A DNA stretch of 64,000 nt from Bradyrhizobium sp. BRP22 (GCF_020194175.1 NZ_JADYVX010000021.1:1-64000), one strand, 5' to 3'. Shown: positions 49,477 to 59,061, counted from the first letter of the stretch. The notes: a model not told the origin generated them from the sequence alone. Numbers and translations are program-made.

Positions 49477-50976
49477 ATGATTCGCATTTCGACGATCTTC
49501 ATCGCCATCTGCATGGTTCTGGTCGCGGCCTCGCTCGGCCTTGTGCTCTATTCGGTGGCGGGCATCAGCGGGACCGAATCGGCGATCGTGGCGCTAACCG
49601 CGCTGACCTTCCTGATCCTCTACAACGCCGTATCGATGCGCCTGCGCGACCGCTCCGATGTCGGCGGCCAGATCGCGGACCTCTCCCGCGGCACCGCCGA
49701 TCTCGCCCGCCAGGTCGGCGAATTCGGCCGCAGGCTGGCCGCCGTCGAGGGCCGCCTGGTGTCCGCGAATTCCGCCAGCGCCGACCGCCTCCAGGCCGTG
49801 GTTGGCGAGATCAACGAGCTCGGCAACCTGGTCAAGCAGCTCGCAGCCTCGGTCGCCAGCCATGAAGACATGCTGGCTACTGCGGCGTCGGCTGCGAACG
49901 TGCCTTCGAGCAGACTCGCCATCGAGCCGGAACCGGAGCGCCCCGTCTCGGCTCCGGCGGCTGGCGCGGTGTGGAGCGCCGCCGCTGCGACAACGGCCCC
50001 GCAGGTTTTCGCCGCGCCGGCGGCCCTGGCATCGGTACCCGCAGCGCCGCCCGCCCCGGCCGAGGCCGTGGCGGTCTTACGTGACCAGGTTCAGCTCGTC
50101 GCCGCGATCAGGAATGCGATCGACGGCAACCGGCTCGACATCTACCTGCAGCCGATGGTGACGCTGCCACAGCGCAAGGTGCGCTACTACGAGGCGGTGA
50201 CGCGGCTGCGCGACGAGCGCGACCAGATCGTCGCCGCCGACGATTTCATTGGCGCCGCGGAAGCCGGCGGCCTGATCGGGCGCATCGACCACATGGTGAT
50301 GCTGCGCTGTGTGCAGGTGCTGCGCCGGCTGATGGTCCGCAGCAAGGATGTCGGCGTGTTCTGCAACGTCTCCGCAGCGACGCTCGGCAACACCGGCAAT
50401 TTCACCCAGTGCCTCGATTTCCTCGAAGCCAATCGCGCGCTGGCGCCGTCCTTCGTGCTCGAATTCAAGCAGTCGACCTTCCGCAACCTTGGCCCGACTG
50501 AAAGCGAGCATCTCGCCGCGCTGTCGCAGCGCGGCTACCGCTTCTCGATCGACCATGTCAGCGATCTCCGGTTCGAGCCGCGCGAGCTCGCCGATCGCGG
50601 CGTGCGCTTCATCAAGGTGCCGGCGGCATTGCTGCTCGATCCCAAGCAGAGCTCGACCTCGGATATTCACCCCTCGGACCTGTCCGACCTGCTCGGTCGC
50701 TACGGCATCGATCTGATCGCCGAGAAGATCGAGGGCGAGCGCGCCGTCGTCGACCTGCTCGACTACGATGTACGGTTCGGCCAGGGGTTCCTGTTCGCAC
50801 CGCCGCGGCCGTTGCGGCCCGAGGGCGCATCTGCTACCGCCGGGGCCTCTCCGCCCAAGCCTCAGGAAGCCAATGGCGCCAGCACTCCCGCCCCCCAGAA
50901 CAGCCCCGCCATCGATCCGCCGCCACGGGCCACCGGCAATGCCGCGCTGGCGCGCCGCGTTGCAGGCCCGGGCTAG
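49477..50976 (+). CDS. EAL-domain protein with degenerate active site
   Basis: A 499-residue protein. Two membrane helices at the start (residues 5-27 and about 32-47; IRISTIFIAICMVLVAASLG and ESAIVALTALTFLILYNAVS), a coiled-coil stretch (ADLARQVGEFGRRLAAVEGR), an Ala/Pro linker, then an EAL domain from about residue 215. Key positions: EAL reads YEAVTRL, NVSAATLGN keeps the Asn, LEFKQ keeps one Glu, the DDFG motif reads DHVS, the Lys-Ile-Asp motif reads IKVPAAL, and AEKIEGE keeps the last Glu. Loss of metal-binding Asp positions suggests no c-di-GMP phosphodiesterase activity and a possible sensor or scaffold role. Confidence 0.85.
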   Translation: MIRISTIFIAICMVLVAASLGLVLYSVAGISGTESAIVALTALTFLILYNAVSMRLRDRSDVGGQIADLSRGTADLARQVGEFGRRLAAVEGRLVSANSASADRLQAVVGEINELGNLVKQLAASVASHEDMLATAASAANVPSSRLAIEPEPERPVSAPAAGAVWSAAAATTAPQVFAAPAALASVPAAPPAPAEAVAVLRDQVQLVAAIRNAIDGNRLDIYLQPMVTLPQRKVRYYEAVTRLRDERDQIVAADDFIGAAEAGGLIGRIDHMVMLRCVQVLRRLMVRSKDVGVFCNVSAATLGNTGNFTQCLDFLEANRALAPSFVLEFKQSTFRNLGPTESEHLAALSQRGYRFSIDHVSDLRFEPRELADRGVRFIKVPAALLLDPKQSSTSDIHPSDLSDLLGRYGIDLIAEKIEGERAVVDLLDYDVRFGQGFLFAPPRPLRPEGASATAGASPPKPQEANGASTPAPQNSPAIDPPPRATGNAALARRVAGPG

Positions 50977-50991
50977 GCGGCTCGCGCTGCC

Positions 50992-51846
50992 ATGACGTCA
51001 CTTCACTTTGTCGAGGGACTGCGCGACGTCGTTGGCGATGTCGACGTGGTACTCTCCGACGTCTGGGGCGTGGTGCACAACGGGCTCGAGTCGTTTCCGG
51101 AGGCCTGCGAGGCGCTGCATACGTTCCGCCAGCAGGGCGGCACCGTCATCCTCATCACCAACGCGCCGCGGCCGGCCGAGTCGGTGCAGCGTCAATTGCG
51201 CAAATTGGGCGTGGCCGACGAGACTTATGATGCGATCGTCTCGTCCGGCGACCTGACCCGGCATTTCGTCGCCGAGCATCCCGGCAAGAAAATCCACTGG
51301 GTCGGTCCGGAGCGCGACTCCTCGATCCACCGCGGCCTTGATGCGCCGCTGACGCCGCTCGAGCAGGCCGACTACATCATCTGCACCGGCCTGTTCGACG
51401 ACGAGACCGAGACTCCGGAAGATTACCGCGCGATGCTGTTGAAGGCGCGTGAGCGCAAGCTTTCACTGATTTGCGCCAATCCCGACATCGTGGTCGAGCG
51501 CGGCGACCGGCTGATCTATTGCGCGGGTGCAATCGCCGAGCTCTATCGCGAGCTCGGCGGCGAAGCGATCTTCTACGGCAAGCCGCACCAGCCGATCTAC
51601 GAGCGCGCGATGCAGCTCGCCGCCGAGCGGCGCGGCTATCCGGTCGAGTTCAATCGCGTGCTGGCGATCGGCGACTCCGTGCGCACCGACATCGCGGGCG
51701 CCAAGGGCTTTGGCATCGACTGCCTGTTCGTGACCCGCGGCATCCATTCCGAGCAATTCGAAGGCGTCGACCAGCTCGACCCGGCCTCGGTGACGGAGCT
51801 GTTCGGACACCCGCCGAAGGCGCTGATACGGGAGTTGCGCTGGTAG
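50992..51846 (+). CDS. HAD-IIA phosphatase, TIGR01459-type (NagD-like)
   Basis: A 284-residue hydrolase. Motif I VVLSDVWGVVHNGL carries the nucleophile Asp and a Trp in place of the usual Leu/Ile (DxW-type), motif II ILITNAPRP, then EAIFYGKPHQPIYE near 184 and motif IV AIGDSVRTDIAGAKGFG near 222. This family (DVWGV variety) is widespread in alphaproteobacteria with no assigned substrate. It starts 15 bases after the EAL gene and may be in the same transcript. Confidence 0.88.
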   Translation: MTSLHFVEGLRDVVGDVDVVLSDVWGVVHNGLESFPEACEALHTFRQQGGTVILITNAPRPAESVQRQLRKLGVADETYDAIVSSGDLTRHFVAEHPGKKIHWVGPERDSSIHRGLDAPLTPLEQADYIICTGLFDDETETPEDYRAMLLKARERKLSLICANPDIVVERGDRLIYCAGAIAELYRELGGEAIFYGKPHQPIYERAMQLAAERRGYPVEFNRVLAIGDSVRTDIAGAKGFGIDCLFVTRGIHSEQFEGVDQLDPASVTELFGHPPKALIRELRW

Positions 51847-51856
51847 GCGCGAGGCT

Positions 51857-52003
51857 CCCTATGCTCCCTCGCCCCGCTCTTGCGCGGAGAGGGTGGGGTG
51901 AGGGGCTGCCTCCGCAAATTGGATGGATGTGAGTTCGCGGTGAGTCCCCTCATCCGGCGCTGCGCGCCGACCTCTCCCCGCAAGGGCGGGGCGAGGTAGA
52001 AAT
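51857..52003. repeat. Interspersed inverted repeat, family A
   Basis: GCTCCCTCGCCCCGCTCTTG CGCGGAGAGGG, GTGAGGGGC on one side and CCCCTCATCCGGCGCTGCGC GCCGACCTCTCCCCGCAAGG GCGGGGCGAGG on the other. It separates the convergent HAD and CheY-like genes and can act as a bidirectional terminator. Confidence 0.85.
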
Positions 52004-52399
52004 TTACGCCGTCGCCATGTCGGGGAAGACCGCCTCGATCTTCGTCTTCAGCGTCGCCGCGTTGAAGGGCTTGACGATGTAATTGTTCACGCCGGCCTTC
52101 TTTGCGGCGATCACGTTCTCGGTCTTGGATTCTGCCGTGATCATGATGAAGGGCGTGGTGGCGAGGTTGGGATCGGCGCGGACTTCCTTGAGCAGGTCGT
52201 AGCCGGTCATCGGCTCCATGTTCCAATCGGAGATCACGAGACCGTATTTCTTGCCGCGCATCTTGTTCAGCGCCGCGGAGCCATCGGACGCATCGTCGAT
52301 GTTCTCGAAACCGAGCTGCTTCAGAAGATTCCGGATGATGCGGATCATGGTGCTGTAGTCATCGACCACCAGAACCGGCATGGACAAATCAACCGCCAT
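52004..52399 (-). CDS. CheY-like single-domain response regulator
   Basis: A 131-residue receiver: acidic pocket LVVDDYSTMIRIIRNLL near residue 9, phosphoacceptor Asp in LVISDWNMEPMTGYD near 57, Thr/Ser in MITAESKTENV near 86 and Lys in YIVKPFNAATL near 108. It is close to chemotaxis CheY proteins, but no che cluster is in this window, so the partner is unknown. The start at 52399 gives MAVDLSMPVLVVDD. Upstream at about 52492-52510 is GTTAAACAGCGCGTTAACC, two TTAA blocks eight bases apart, a near miss to a CtrA box. Confidence 0.9.
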   Translation of the reverse strand: MAVDLSMPVLVVDDYSTMIRIIRNLLKQLGFENIDDASDGSAALNKMRGKKYGLVISDWNMEPMTGYDLLKEVRADPNLATTPFIMITAESKTENVIAAKKAGVNNYIVKPFNAATLKTKIEAVFPDMATA

Positions 52400-52593
52400 C
52401 TTCTCTTCCCCCACGCGCGACTGACGCTTGCACGAAAAAACCAACAGGCCTGCGCGACCCGCATTACTCGGTCGAAGCTGTAGCATCAGGCGTTAAACAG
52501 CGCGTTAACCGGCTTGGGGCGGATTGCGTCCGTTTTGATGCGATTTCGCGCGCTTGACTTCTGTGGCGCAGGCAAGCCACCGTCCGGCCGCTC

Positions 52594-52695
52594 GATCATG
52601 ATCTGATCGGAAGGGACCGGATCATGATCTCATCTCCTTGTTTGAGCATGATCTTTTCGGAAAACCGGTTGCCACTTTTCCGGATCATGCTCTAG
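52594..52695. repeat. Interspersed repeat, family C (GATCATGC type)
   Basis: CGATCATGATCTGATCGG, GGACCGGATCATGATC, then TTTGAGCATGATCTTTTCGG AAAACCGG and CCGGATCATGCTCTAG. It lies in the 332-base gap between the CheY-like gene and ribF; the gap also holds two TTAA-type sequences near 52492 and no gene. Confidence 0.75.
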
Positions 52696-52731
52696 TCGAC
52701 GCTTAAGAATTCCTCAAGAACGCAAGAGAAA

Positions 52732-53703
52732 ATGACGACCGGTTTTACCGTTATTCGTGACAATACCCCCGCAAGCGCGATCCCAAGGGGCGCCGTGGTG
52801 GCGATGGGCAATTTTGACGGTGTCCATCTCGGACACCGCGCCGTGATCGAGGCCGCGCTGCAAATGGGCAAGGCGCATGGGAAGCCCGCGCTGGCGCTGA
52901 CCTTCGAGCCGCATCCGCGCAGCTTTTTCAGCCCGAGCAGCCCGCAATTCCGCCTGACCGACGAAACCAACAAGCTGCGCTTGCTCGCAGGCACCGGGCT
53001 TGCCGGCGCCGTGGTGATGACCTTCGACAAGAACCGCGCCGGCACCAGCGCGCAGGATTTCATCCACCACGACCTGATCGGGCGGCTTGGGATCAGCGGA
53101 ATAGCGGTCGGCTACGACTTCCATTTCGGCAAGGGCCGGGTCGGCTCGCCGAGCCTGCTCGTCGCCGAGGCGCCGCGGCTCGGCATCGAGGTCGACGTCC
53201 AGGCCCATGTCGACATCGACGAGAGGCCGGTTTCCTCGAGCGCAATCCGGATGGCGCTCGCGGAAGGCCAGATCGCGGACGCGACCGCGATGCTGGGCGG
53301 CCCCTGGTTCGTCACCGGCGAGGTGATCCATGGCGAGAAGCGCGGCCGCGATCTCGGCTATCCCACCGCCAATATCCGCCTCGACAAGAATTGCGGCCTG
53401 AAGCACGGCATCTATGCGGTGCGGGTCGGTCGTGGGTCGGAGCGTATCGATGGTGTCGCCAGTTTTGGCCGCCGCCCGACTTTCGACAATGGCGCACCAC
53501 TGCTCGAAGTGTTCCTGTTCGACTTCAAGGGCGATCTCTATGGCAATTTGCTCGACGTCGCTTTCATCGGCTTCATCCGCGATGAGCTGAAATTCGACAA
53601 CATTGAAGCGTTGATCCGCCAGATGGACGACGACAGCGCGCGCGCCAAGGCGCAGCTCGCTGCGGCGGCGGATGCATTCCCGAAACTCGGAGCGATCGAT
53701 TGA
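52732..53703 (+). CDS. ribF: Bifunctional riboflavin kinase / FAD synthetase
   Basis: A 323-residue enzyme making FMN then FAD. N-terminal adenylyltransferase: VAMGNFDGVHLGHRAVIEAA near 24 and TFEPHPRSFF near 59; C-terminal kinase: KRGRDLGYPTANIRLDKNCG near 203 and the catalytic region SFGRRPTFDNGAPLLEVFLF near 244. It produces the ligand of the FMN riboswitch upstream of ribH, 25 kb away. The next gene overlaps its stop. Confidence 0.97.
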   Translation: MTTGFTVIRDNTPASAIPRGAVVAMGNFDGVHLGHRAVIEAALQMGKAHGKPALALTFEPHPRSFFSPSSPQFRLTDETNKLRLLAGTGLAGAVVMTFDKNRAGTSAQDFIHHDLIGRLGISGIAVGYDFHFGKGRVGSPSLLVAEAPRLGIEVDVQAHVDIDERPVSSSAIRMALAEGQIADATAMLGGPWFVTGEVIHGEKRGRDLGYPTANIRLDKNCGLKHGIYAVRVGRGSERIDGVASFGRRPTFDNGAPLLEVFLFDFKGDLYGNLLDVAFIGFIRDELKFDNIEALIRQMDDDSARAKAQLAAAADAFPKLGAID

Positions 53704-54251
53704 GCAAGACCGAAAAGGAGAAGATGCTGGCCGGTGAATTGTATCGTCCCGGTGATGCGGAACTGCAGGCTGATGCCGCCGCCAACAAGGCCTGGCTCGC
53801 GCGCTACAACGCGGCCCTGGCCGAGCCGGTATCGCAACGGCATGCGCTGCTGTCGGAACATTTCGGCCACGTCGGCAAAGGCGCCGTGATCCGTCCGCCG
53901 TTCTTCTGCGATTATGGCTACAACATTCGTTTGGGCGAGGAGGTTTTCCTCAATTTCAACTGCGTCATTCTCGACGTCGTCGAGGTCGTTATCGGCGATC
54001 GCACCCAGATCGGGCCCGCCGTGCAGATCTATGCCGCCGACCATCCGCGCGATGCTGAGACCCGGCGCAGCGGCCTCGAATTCGGCCGGCCGGTGCGGAT
54101 CGGCCGCGATGTCTGGATCGGCGGCGGTGCTATCATCCTGCCCGGCGTCTCGATCGGCGATGATGTCGTGATCGGCGCCGGCAGCGTGGTCACGCGCGAC
54201 GTCGCCGCAGGCCAGATTGTCACTGGAAACCCTGCCCGGGCCCGTTCGTGA
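53700..54251 (+). CDS. maa: Sugar O-acetyltransferase (maltose acetyltransferase type)
   Basis: A 183-residue trimeric left-handed beta-helix enzyme (hexapeptide repeats: AVIRPPFFCDYGYNIRLGEE, GRDVWIGGGAIILPGVSIGD DVVIGAGSVV). The catalytic His is in IYAADHPRD near 115, and the N-terminal MLAGELYRPGDAEL is the Maa-type start. The TTG at 53700 (GGAG 8 bases upstream, overlapping the ribF stop) is preferred; the ATG at 53724 has its site too close. Acceptor sugar unknown. Confidence 0.9.
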   Translation: MSKTEKEKMLAGELYRPGDAELQADAAANKAWLARYNAALAEPVSQRHALLSEHFGHVGKGAVIRPPFFCDYGYNIRLGEEVFLNFNCVILDVVEVVIGDRTQIGPAVQIYAADHPRDAETRRSGLEFGRPVRIGRDVWIGGGAIILPGVSIGDDVVIGAGSVVTRDVAAGQIVTGNPARARS

Positions 54252-54461
54252 TGAACCAGACGTGCTGGCGCCAGCCTTTGCGATTTCCCATTCCGGCTGC
54301 TATGGAAGGCCCCATGTTGATACGGCGCATCATCGGCATTAGCGGCCCGGCTTCCGTCTGAGCTCCCAAGGCTCGGCGCAAGACCGGGATTTCATGTTCC
54401 TCCCGCGACCAATCGCTCAAACGCGCCCATCCTGGCCAAGCCTGACCCCAAACCTGATCCG

Positions 54462-57400
54462 ATGTCCGAAAAGCCGCAAAAGTCCGACGCCAAAGACTAT
54501 TCCAAAACCCTGTTCCTGCCGCAGACCGAATTCCCGATGCGCGCCGGCCTGCCCCAGCGCGAGCCGGAAATCCTCTCATACTGGAACGAGATCGGCCTCT
54601 ACGAGAAGCTGCGCCAGTCCGCCAAGGGCCGCGCCAAATTCGTGCTGCATGACGGCCCGCCCTATGCCAACGGCAACATCCATATCGGGCACGCGCTGAA
54701 TAAGATCCTGAAGGACGTGGTGACCAAGAGCCAGCAGATGCTGGGCTTCGATTCCAACTACGTGCCGGGCTGGGACTGCCACGGCCTGCCGATCGAGTGG
54801 AAGATCGAAGAGGAGAACTACCGTTCCAAAGGCAAGCAGAAGCCTGACTTCCGCGACTCCGCGGCGATGGTGGCGTTCCGCAAGGAATGCCGCGCCTATG
54901 CGACGCACTGGATCAACGTGCAGCGCGAGGAATTCAAGCGGCTGGGCGTGATCGGCGACTGGGATCATCCCTATGAGACGATGACGTATCCGGCCGAGGC
55001 GCAGATCGCGCGCGAACTGATGAAGTTCGCGGCCAACGGCACGCTCTATCGCGGCTCCAAGCCGGTGATGTGGAGCGTGGTGGAGAAGACCGCGCTGGCA
55101 GAAGCCGAAGTCGAGTACGAGGACTACACCTCTGATATGGTGTGGGTGAAGTTTCCGGTCACCTCGCCCGCGCATGGCGTGCTGGCGAAGGCGAGCGTCG
55201 TGATCTGGACCACGACGCCATGGACGCTGCCCGGCAACCGGGCCATCAGCTTTTCGCCCAAGATCGCCTATGGCCTCTACAAGGTCACCGATGCGCCCGC
55301 CGACAACTGGGCGAAGACGGGTGACCTCCTGATCCTCGCCGATGCGCTTGCGGAAAGCGTGTTCAAGCAGGCGCGCGTCACCGCCTACGAGAAGGTGCGC
55401 GATCTGCCGGCCGACACGCTCGATGCGGTCGAGGCGGCGCATCCGCTGAAGGGCCTTGCCGGCGGCTATGAATTCACGGTGCCGATGCTCGCGGGCGATC
55501 ACGTCACCGACGATACCGGCACCGGCTTCGTGCACACCGCCCCGGGCCACGGCCGCGAGGACTTCGACGTCTGGACGGCGAATGCGCGCGAACTGGAAAG
55601 CCGCGGCATCAATCCTACGATCCCCTATACCGTCGATGAAAACGGCGCCTTCACTCATCAAGCTCCGGGCTTCGAAGGCAGGCGCGTGATCAACGACAAG
55701 GGCGAAAAGGGCGACGCCAACGAAGCCGTGATCAAGGCGTTGATCGAGCGCGGCATGCTGCTCGCGCGCGGGCGGCTGAAGCACCAATATCCGCATTCCT
55801 GGCGCTCCAAGAAGCCGGTGATCTTCCGCAATACGCCGCAATGGTTCATCGCGATGGATAAACCTATCGTGGACGCCGCGGGCAGGCCCGGGGCTGTGGA
55901 CATCGCCAACGAGGGCAAGGCAAAGCCGGGCGACACGCTGCGCGCCCGCGCACTGCAGGCGATCTCGGTGACGCAATGGGTGCCCCCGGCGGGCCAGAAC
56001 CGCATCAACGGCATGATCGCGAACCGCCCCGACTGGGTGATCTCGCGCCAGCGCGCCTGGGGCGTGCCGATCGCCGTGTTCGTGCGCGAGAAGGGCGATG
56101 GGTCGGCGGAGATTCTACGCGATGAGGCCGTCAACCAGCGCATCGCTGACGCGTTCGAAAAGGAAGGCGCGGACGCCTGGTATGCCGACGGCGCGCGCGA
56201 GCGCTTCCTCGGGTCACTTGCCAATGAGGACTGGAAGAAGGTCGACGACATCCTGGACGTCTGGTTCGACTCCGGCTCGACCCATGCCTTCGTGCTGGAG
56301 GACCCCGTGCACTTCCCCGGGCTAGCCGTCATCAAGCGCAAGGTCGACGGCGGCGACGATACCGTGATGTATCTGGAAGGCAGCGACCAGCATCGCGGCT
56401 GGTTTCATTCCTCGCTGCTCGAAAGCTGCGGCACCCGCGGCCGCGCGCCCTATGACGTCGTGCTGACGCATGGATTCACGCTGGACGAGAACGGCCGCAA
56501 GATGTCGAAGTCGCTCGGCAACACCGTCGAGCCGCAGAAGGTGATCAAGGATTCGGGCGCCGATATCCTGCGTCTGTGGGTCTGCGCGACCGACTATTCC
56601 GACGACCAGCGCATCGGCCCGGAAATCCTGAAGAACACCATCGAGACCTATCGCAAGCTGCGCAACACCGTGCGCTGGATGCTCGGCACGCTGCATCACT
56701 TCACGCCGGGCGAGAAGGTCGCCTATGGCGAGATGCCCGAGCTCGAGCGGCTGATGCTGCATGAGCTTGCCGGCCAGGCCGCGATCGTCCGCAAGGCTTA
56801 CGCCGAATTCGACTACAAGACCGTGGTCGCAAGCCTTGCCGCGTTCATGAACACGGAACTGTCGGCGTTCTATTTCGACATCCGCAAGGACACGCTCTAT
56901 TGTGACCCGCCGTCCTCTATCGCGCGCAAGGCGGCGCTGACCACGATCGACATCATCTGCGATGCGATCCTGAAATGGCTGGCGCCGGTGCTGAGCTTCA
57001 CCGCCGACGAGGCGTGGCGGATGTACCGGCCGGATGCGGAGCCCTCCGTGCACCTGACGCTGTTCCCCGAGGGGCTGGAGAAATTCCGCGACGAGCGGCT
57101 CGCCACCAAATGGGAGACCGTCCGCGACATCAGGCGCGTGGTCACCGGCGCGCTCGAGATCGAACGTGCCGCCAAGAACATCGGCTCCTCGCTGGAGGCT
57201 TCGCCGCTGGTCTACGTCTCCGACCGGGAGATGCTCGACACGCTGTTCAATGTCGACCTTGCGGAAGTCTGCATCACCTCGAACGCGATGGTGACCAACC
57301 AGGACGCACCGGAGCATGCCTTCCGCCTCAACGACGTGCCGGGCGTTGCCGTCGTGGTCGAGAAGGCGGTCGGGCGGAAATGCGCGCGGTCGTGGAAGAT

Positions 57401-57497
57401 CCTGCCCACCGTCGGCGAGGACACCGAATATCCCGACGTCTCCCCGCGCGACGCGCAGGCGTTGCGGGAGTGGAAGGCGCTGGGTGTCAGCGTCTAA
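54462..57497 (+). CDS. ileS: Isoleucyl-tRNA synthetase
   Basis: A 1011-residue class Ia synthetase. HIGH-type motif HIGH at 74-77 (NGNIHIGHALNK), KMSKS at 680-684, the connective-peptide editing domain between about 200 and 420 (TTTPWTLPGNRAISFS, DTGTGFVHTAPGHGREDF), and the anticodon-binding helices from about 740. The zinc-finger-like end, usually two CxxC pairs, is reduced to a single Cys (RKCARSWKI), common for alphaproteobacterial IleS. The 205 bases upstream show no gene and no clear motif. Confidence 0.97.
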   Translation: MSEKPQKSDAKDYSKTLFLPQTEFPMRAGLPQREPEILSYWNEIGLYEKLRQSAKGRAKFVLHDGPPYANGNIHIGHALNKILKDVVTKSQQMLGFDSNYVPGWDCHGLPIEWKIEEENYRSKGKQKPDFRDSAAMVAFRKECRAYATHWINVQREEFKRLGVIGDWDHPYETMTYPAEAQIARELMKFAANGTLYRGSKPVMWSVVEKTALAEAEVEYEDYTSDMVWVKFPVTSPAHGVLAKASVVIWTTTPWTLPGNRAISFSPKIAYGLYKVTDAPADNWAKTGDLLILADALAESVFKQARVTAYEKVRDLPADTLDAVEAAHPLKGLAGGYEFTVPMLAGDHVTDDTGTGFVHTAPGHGREDFDVWTANARELESRGINPTIPYTVDENGAFTHQAPGFEGRRVINDKGEKGDANEAVIKALIERGMLLARGRLKHQYPHSWRSKKPVIFRNTPQWFIAMDKPIVDAAGRPGAVDIANEGKAKPGDTLRARALQAISVTQWVPPAGQNRINGMIANRPDWVISRQRAWGVPIAVFVREKGDGSAEILRDEAVNQRIADAFEKEGADAWYADGARERFLGSLANEDWKKVDDILDVWFDSGSTHAFVLEDPVHFPGLAVIKRKVDGGDDTVMYLEGSDQHRGWFHSSLLESCGTRGRAPYDVVLTHGFTLDENGRKMSKSLGNTVEPQKVIKDSGADILRLWVCATDYSDDQRIGPEILKNTIETYRKLRNTVRWMLGTLHHFTPGEKVAYGEMPELERLMLHELAGQAAIVRKAYAEFDYKTVVASLAAFMNTELSAFYFDIRKDTLYCDPPSSIARKAALTTIDIICDAILKWLAPVLSFTADEAWRMYRPDAEPSVHLTLFPEGLEKFRDERLATKWETVRDIRRVVTGALEIERAAKNIGSSLEASPLVYVSDREMLDTLFNVDLAEVCITSNAMVTNQDAPEHAFRLNDVPGVAVVVEKAVGRKCARSWKILPTVGEDTEYPDVSPRDAQALREWKALGVSV

Positions 57498-57502
57498 GTC
57501 TC

Positions 57503-57634
57503 TCGTCGTCCCGGCCTTGAGCCGGGACCCATAACCACCGCGGTCCGGAATGGGCGATGGCAGATGACGCAGATTCGTTCAAGCAACTCCTGCCTGGGGT
57601 TATGGGTCCCCGCCTTCGCGGGGACGACGGCGGA
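57503..57634. repeat. Interspersed inverted repeat, family D
   Basis: CGTCGTCCCGGCCTTGAGCC GGGACCCATAACCACCG on one side, GGGGTTATGGGTCCCCGCCT TCGCGGGGACGACG on the other. It lies between ileS and lspA, in a place where an operon would otherwise read through. Confidence 0.8.
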
Positions 57635-57646
57635 GCCCGCGGCCGC

Positions 57647-58144
57647 ATGACCTCTCCCCTGCGCGCCGGCATCATCGCGGCCGTCACGACGCTGATCCTC
57701 GATCAGGCGTCGAAGCTCTGGCTGTTGTTTTCGTTCGACCTCGCCCGGCGCGGGGTGGTGAAGGTGACGCCGTTCTTCGACCTGGTGCTGGCCTGGAACG
57801 TCGGCATCAGCTTCGGCTGGTTCCAGAGCAACAGCCCGACGGCCCAGATCGTGCTGATGGCGGTCAAGGCGCTCGCGGTGCTCGCGCTGGCGATCTGGAT
57901 GGCGTACTCCCGTACCCTGCTTGCGACGGTTGCGCTGGGATTGATCATCGGCGGCGCGATCGGCAACGCCATCGACCGCATCGCCTATGGCGCGGTGGTC
58001 GATTTCGCGCTGTTCCACATCCAGATCGGGGAAAAAACCTTCAATTGGTACGTGTTCAACGTCGCGGATGTGGCCATCGTTGCCGGGGTAGCGGCGCTAT
58101 TGTATGATTCTTTTCTGGGGGTACCCGCCGCAAAAGCGCCCTGA
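57647..58144 (+). CDS. lspA: Lipoprotein signal peptidase
   Basis: A 165-residue membrane aspartic protease (signal peptidase II) that cuts the lipoprotein signal after Lgt. Four membrane helices; the two catalytic Asp residues are in GNAIDRIAYGAVVDF near 115 and VFNVADVAI near 140. The start at 57647 gives MTSPLRAGIIAAVTTLILDQ; upstream in-frame sequence is repeat DNA. It follows ileS as in many bacteria. Confidence 0.97.
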   Translation: MTSPLRAGIIAAVTTLILDQASKLWLLFSFDLARRGVVKVTPFFDLVLAWNVGISFGWFQSNSPTAQIVLMAVKALAVLALAIWMAYSRTLLATVALGLIIGGAIGNAIDRIAYGAVVDFALFHIQIGEKTFNWYVFNVADVAIVAGVAALLYDSFLGVPAAKAP

Positions 58145-58244
58145 TCGCGGCCGATACGGCCTTGGCAAGCGGGTAGGATTTCAAAGGCGGAGCCGTGCCT
58201 AAGCCGGTGATCGCCTTACCGAATTTTAATGTGTGGGGAGCGCG

Positions 58245-58970
58245 ATGCGTCACGCTGAAGCCAACGCCTCGGAAGCCAATACCTCAACCTCCTGGAAAGC
58301 CCTGACACACGCCTTGCGGCTCGCCGCGGTCGCCCTCGGCATTGGCCTGGTGATGGCTGCAGGTCCCGTGCGGGCCGGCGACGATGAGGACGACGAGGAC
58401 GACAAGACCTTCGAAGAGAAGGTCATCGAAGGCATCATGAAGGGCCTCGGCGGCACCAACATGGAAAACCGCGGCATCGACTACCGCGAGCGCTCGCCGC
58501 TGGTCGTGCCCCCCAGCCTCAACCTGCCCCCGCCGGCGACTTCCGCCGAGGCCAACGTGCCGAACTGGCCGAAGGACCCCGACGTGCAGCGCCGCAAGGC
58601 CGCGATCGCGGCGCGGAAGAACACGAACAAGGATCCGCGCGAGGCCAGCCGGGTCCTGACGCCGAGCGAGCTCGCTCAGAAGAGCGACAAAAAGTCGAGC
58701 GGCGGCGAGTCGGTCGACCAGCCCGGCGGCAACCCCGGCGCCAACGCGATCCTCTCGCCGGAGCAGCTCGGCTATAAGGGCGGCTTCAGCGGCCTGTTCG
58801 GCGGCAGCAAGACGGAGACGGCGACCTTCAAGAGCGAGCCGACGCGAGAGTCCCTGACGCAGCCGCCGCCCGGCTACCAGACACCGTCGCCGAACTTTGC
58901 CTATGGCACCGGGCCGAAGGAATCGCTCAACAAGGAATACAACCCGGCCCAGGGCAAGTATGGCGATTAA
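58245..58970 (+). CDS. Acidic exported protein of unknown function
   Basis: A 241-residue protein. A long, polar start leads into the hydrophobic core LRLAAVALGIGLVMAAGPVR AGDDEDDEDDK (signal, cleavage near VRAG, then an acidic run). The mature part is low-complexity and charged (DREAS, KKSSGGESVDQPGGNPG, YGTGPKESLNKEYNPAQGKY). GGGGAG is 6 bases upstream. It sits between lspA and the M16 operon, ended by a terminator. I do not recognise a named family. Confidence 0.7.
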   Translation: MRHAEANASEANTSTSWKALTHALRLAAVALGIGLVMAAGPVRAGDDEDDEDDKTFEEKVIEGIMKGLGGTNMENRGIDYRERSPLVVPPSLNLPPPATSAEANVPNWPKDPDVQRRKAAIAARKNTNKDPREASRVLTPSELAQKSDKKSSGGESVDQPGGNPGANAILSPEQLGYKGGFSGLFGGSKTETATFKSEPTRESLTQPPPGYQTPSPNFAYGTGPKESLNKEYNPAQGKYGD

Positions 58971-59033
58971 TTAACCTCGTCTCTCGCGTTCGTGAGGTTG
59001 GCGGCTTTTACGCGCGGCCTATGATGCCGCCAT

Positions 59034-59061
59034 ACCCGGAGCAATATTGCTCCGGGTTTTT
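59034..59061 (+). terminator. Rho-independent terminator before the M16 operon
   Basis: CCCGGAGCA ATAT TGCTCCGGG followed by TTTTT: a 9-bp stem, four-base loop and T-run. It lies between the acidic exported protein and the M16 peptidase, only 13 bases before the M16 ATG, so it also sits in the peptidase leader. Confidence 0.8.

Noticed and set aside
52492..52510. CtrA box upstream of the CheY-like gene
   Set aside because: The two TTAA blocks are eight bases apart, not seven, so it is only a near match.
54576..55976. A 466-codon frame antisense to ileS
   Set aside because: Shadow frame; ileS motifs are on the plus strand.
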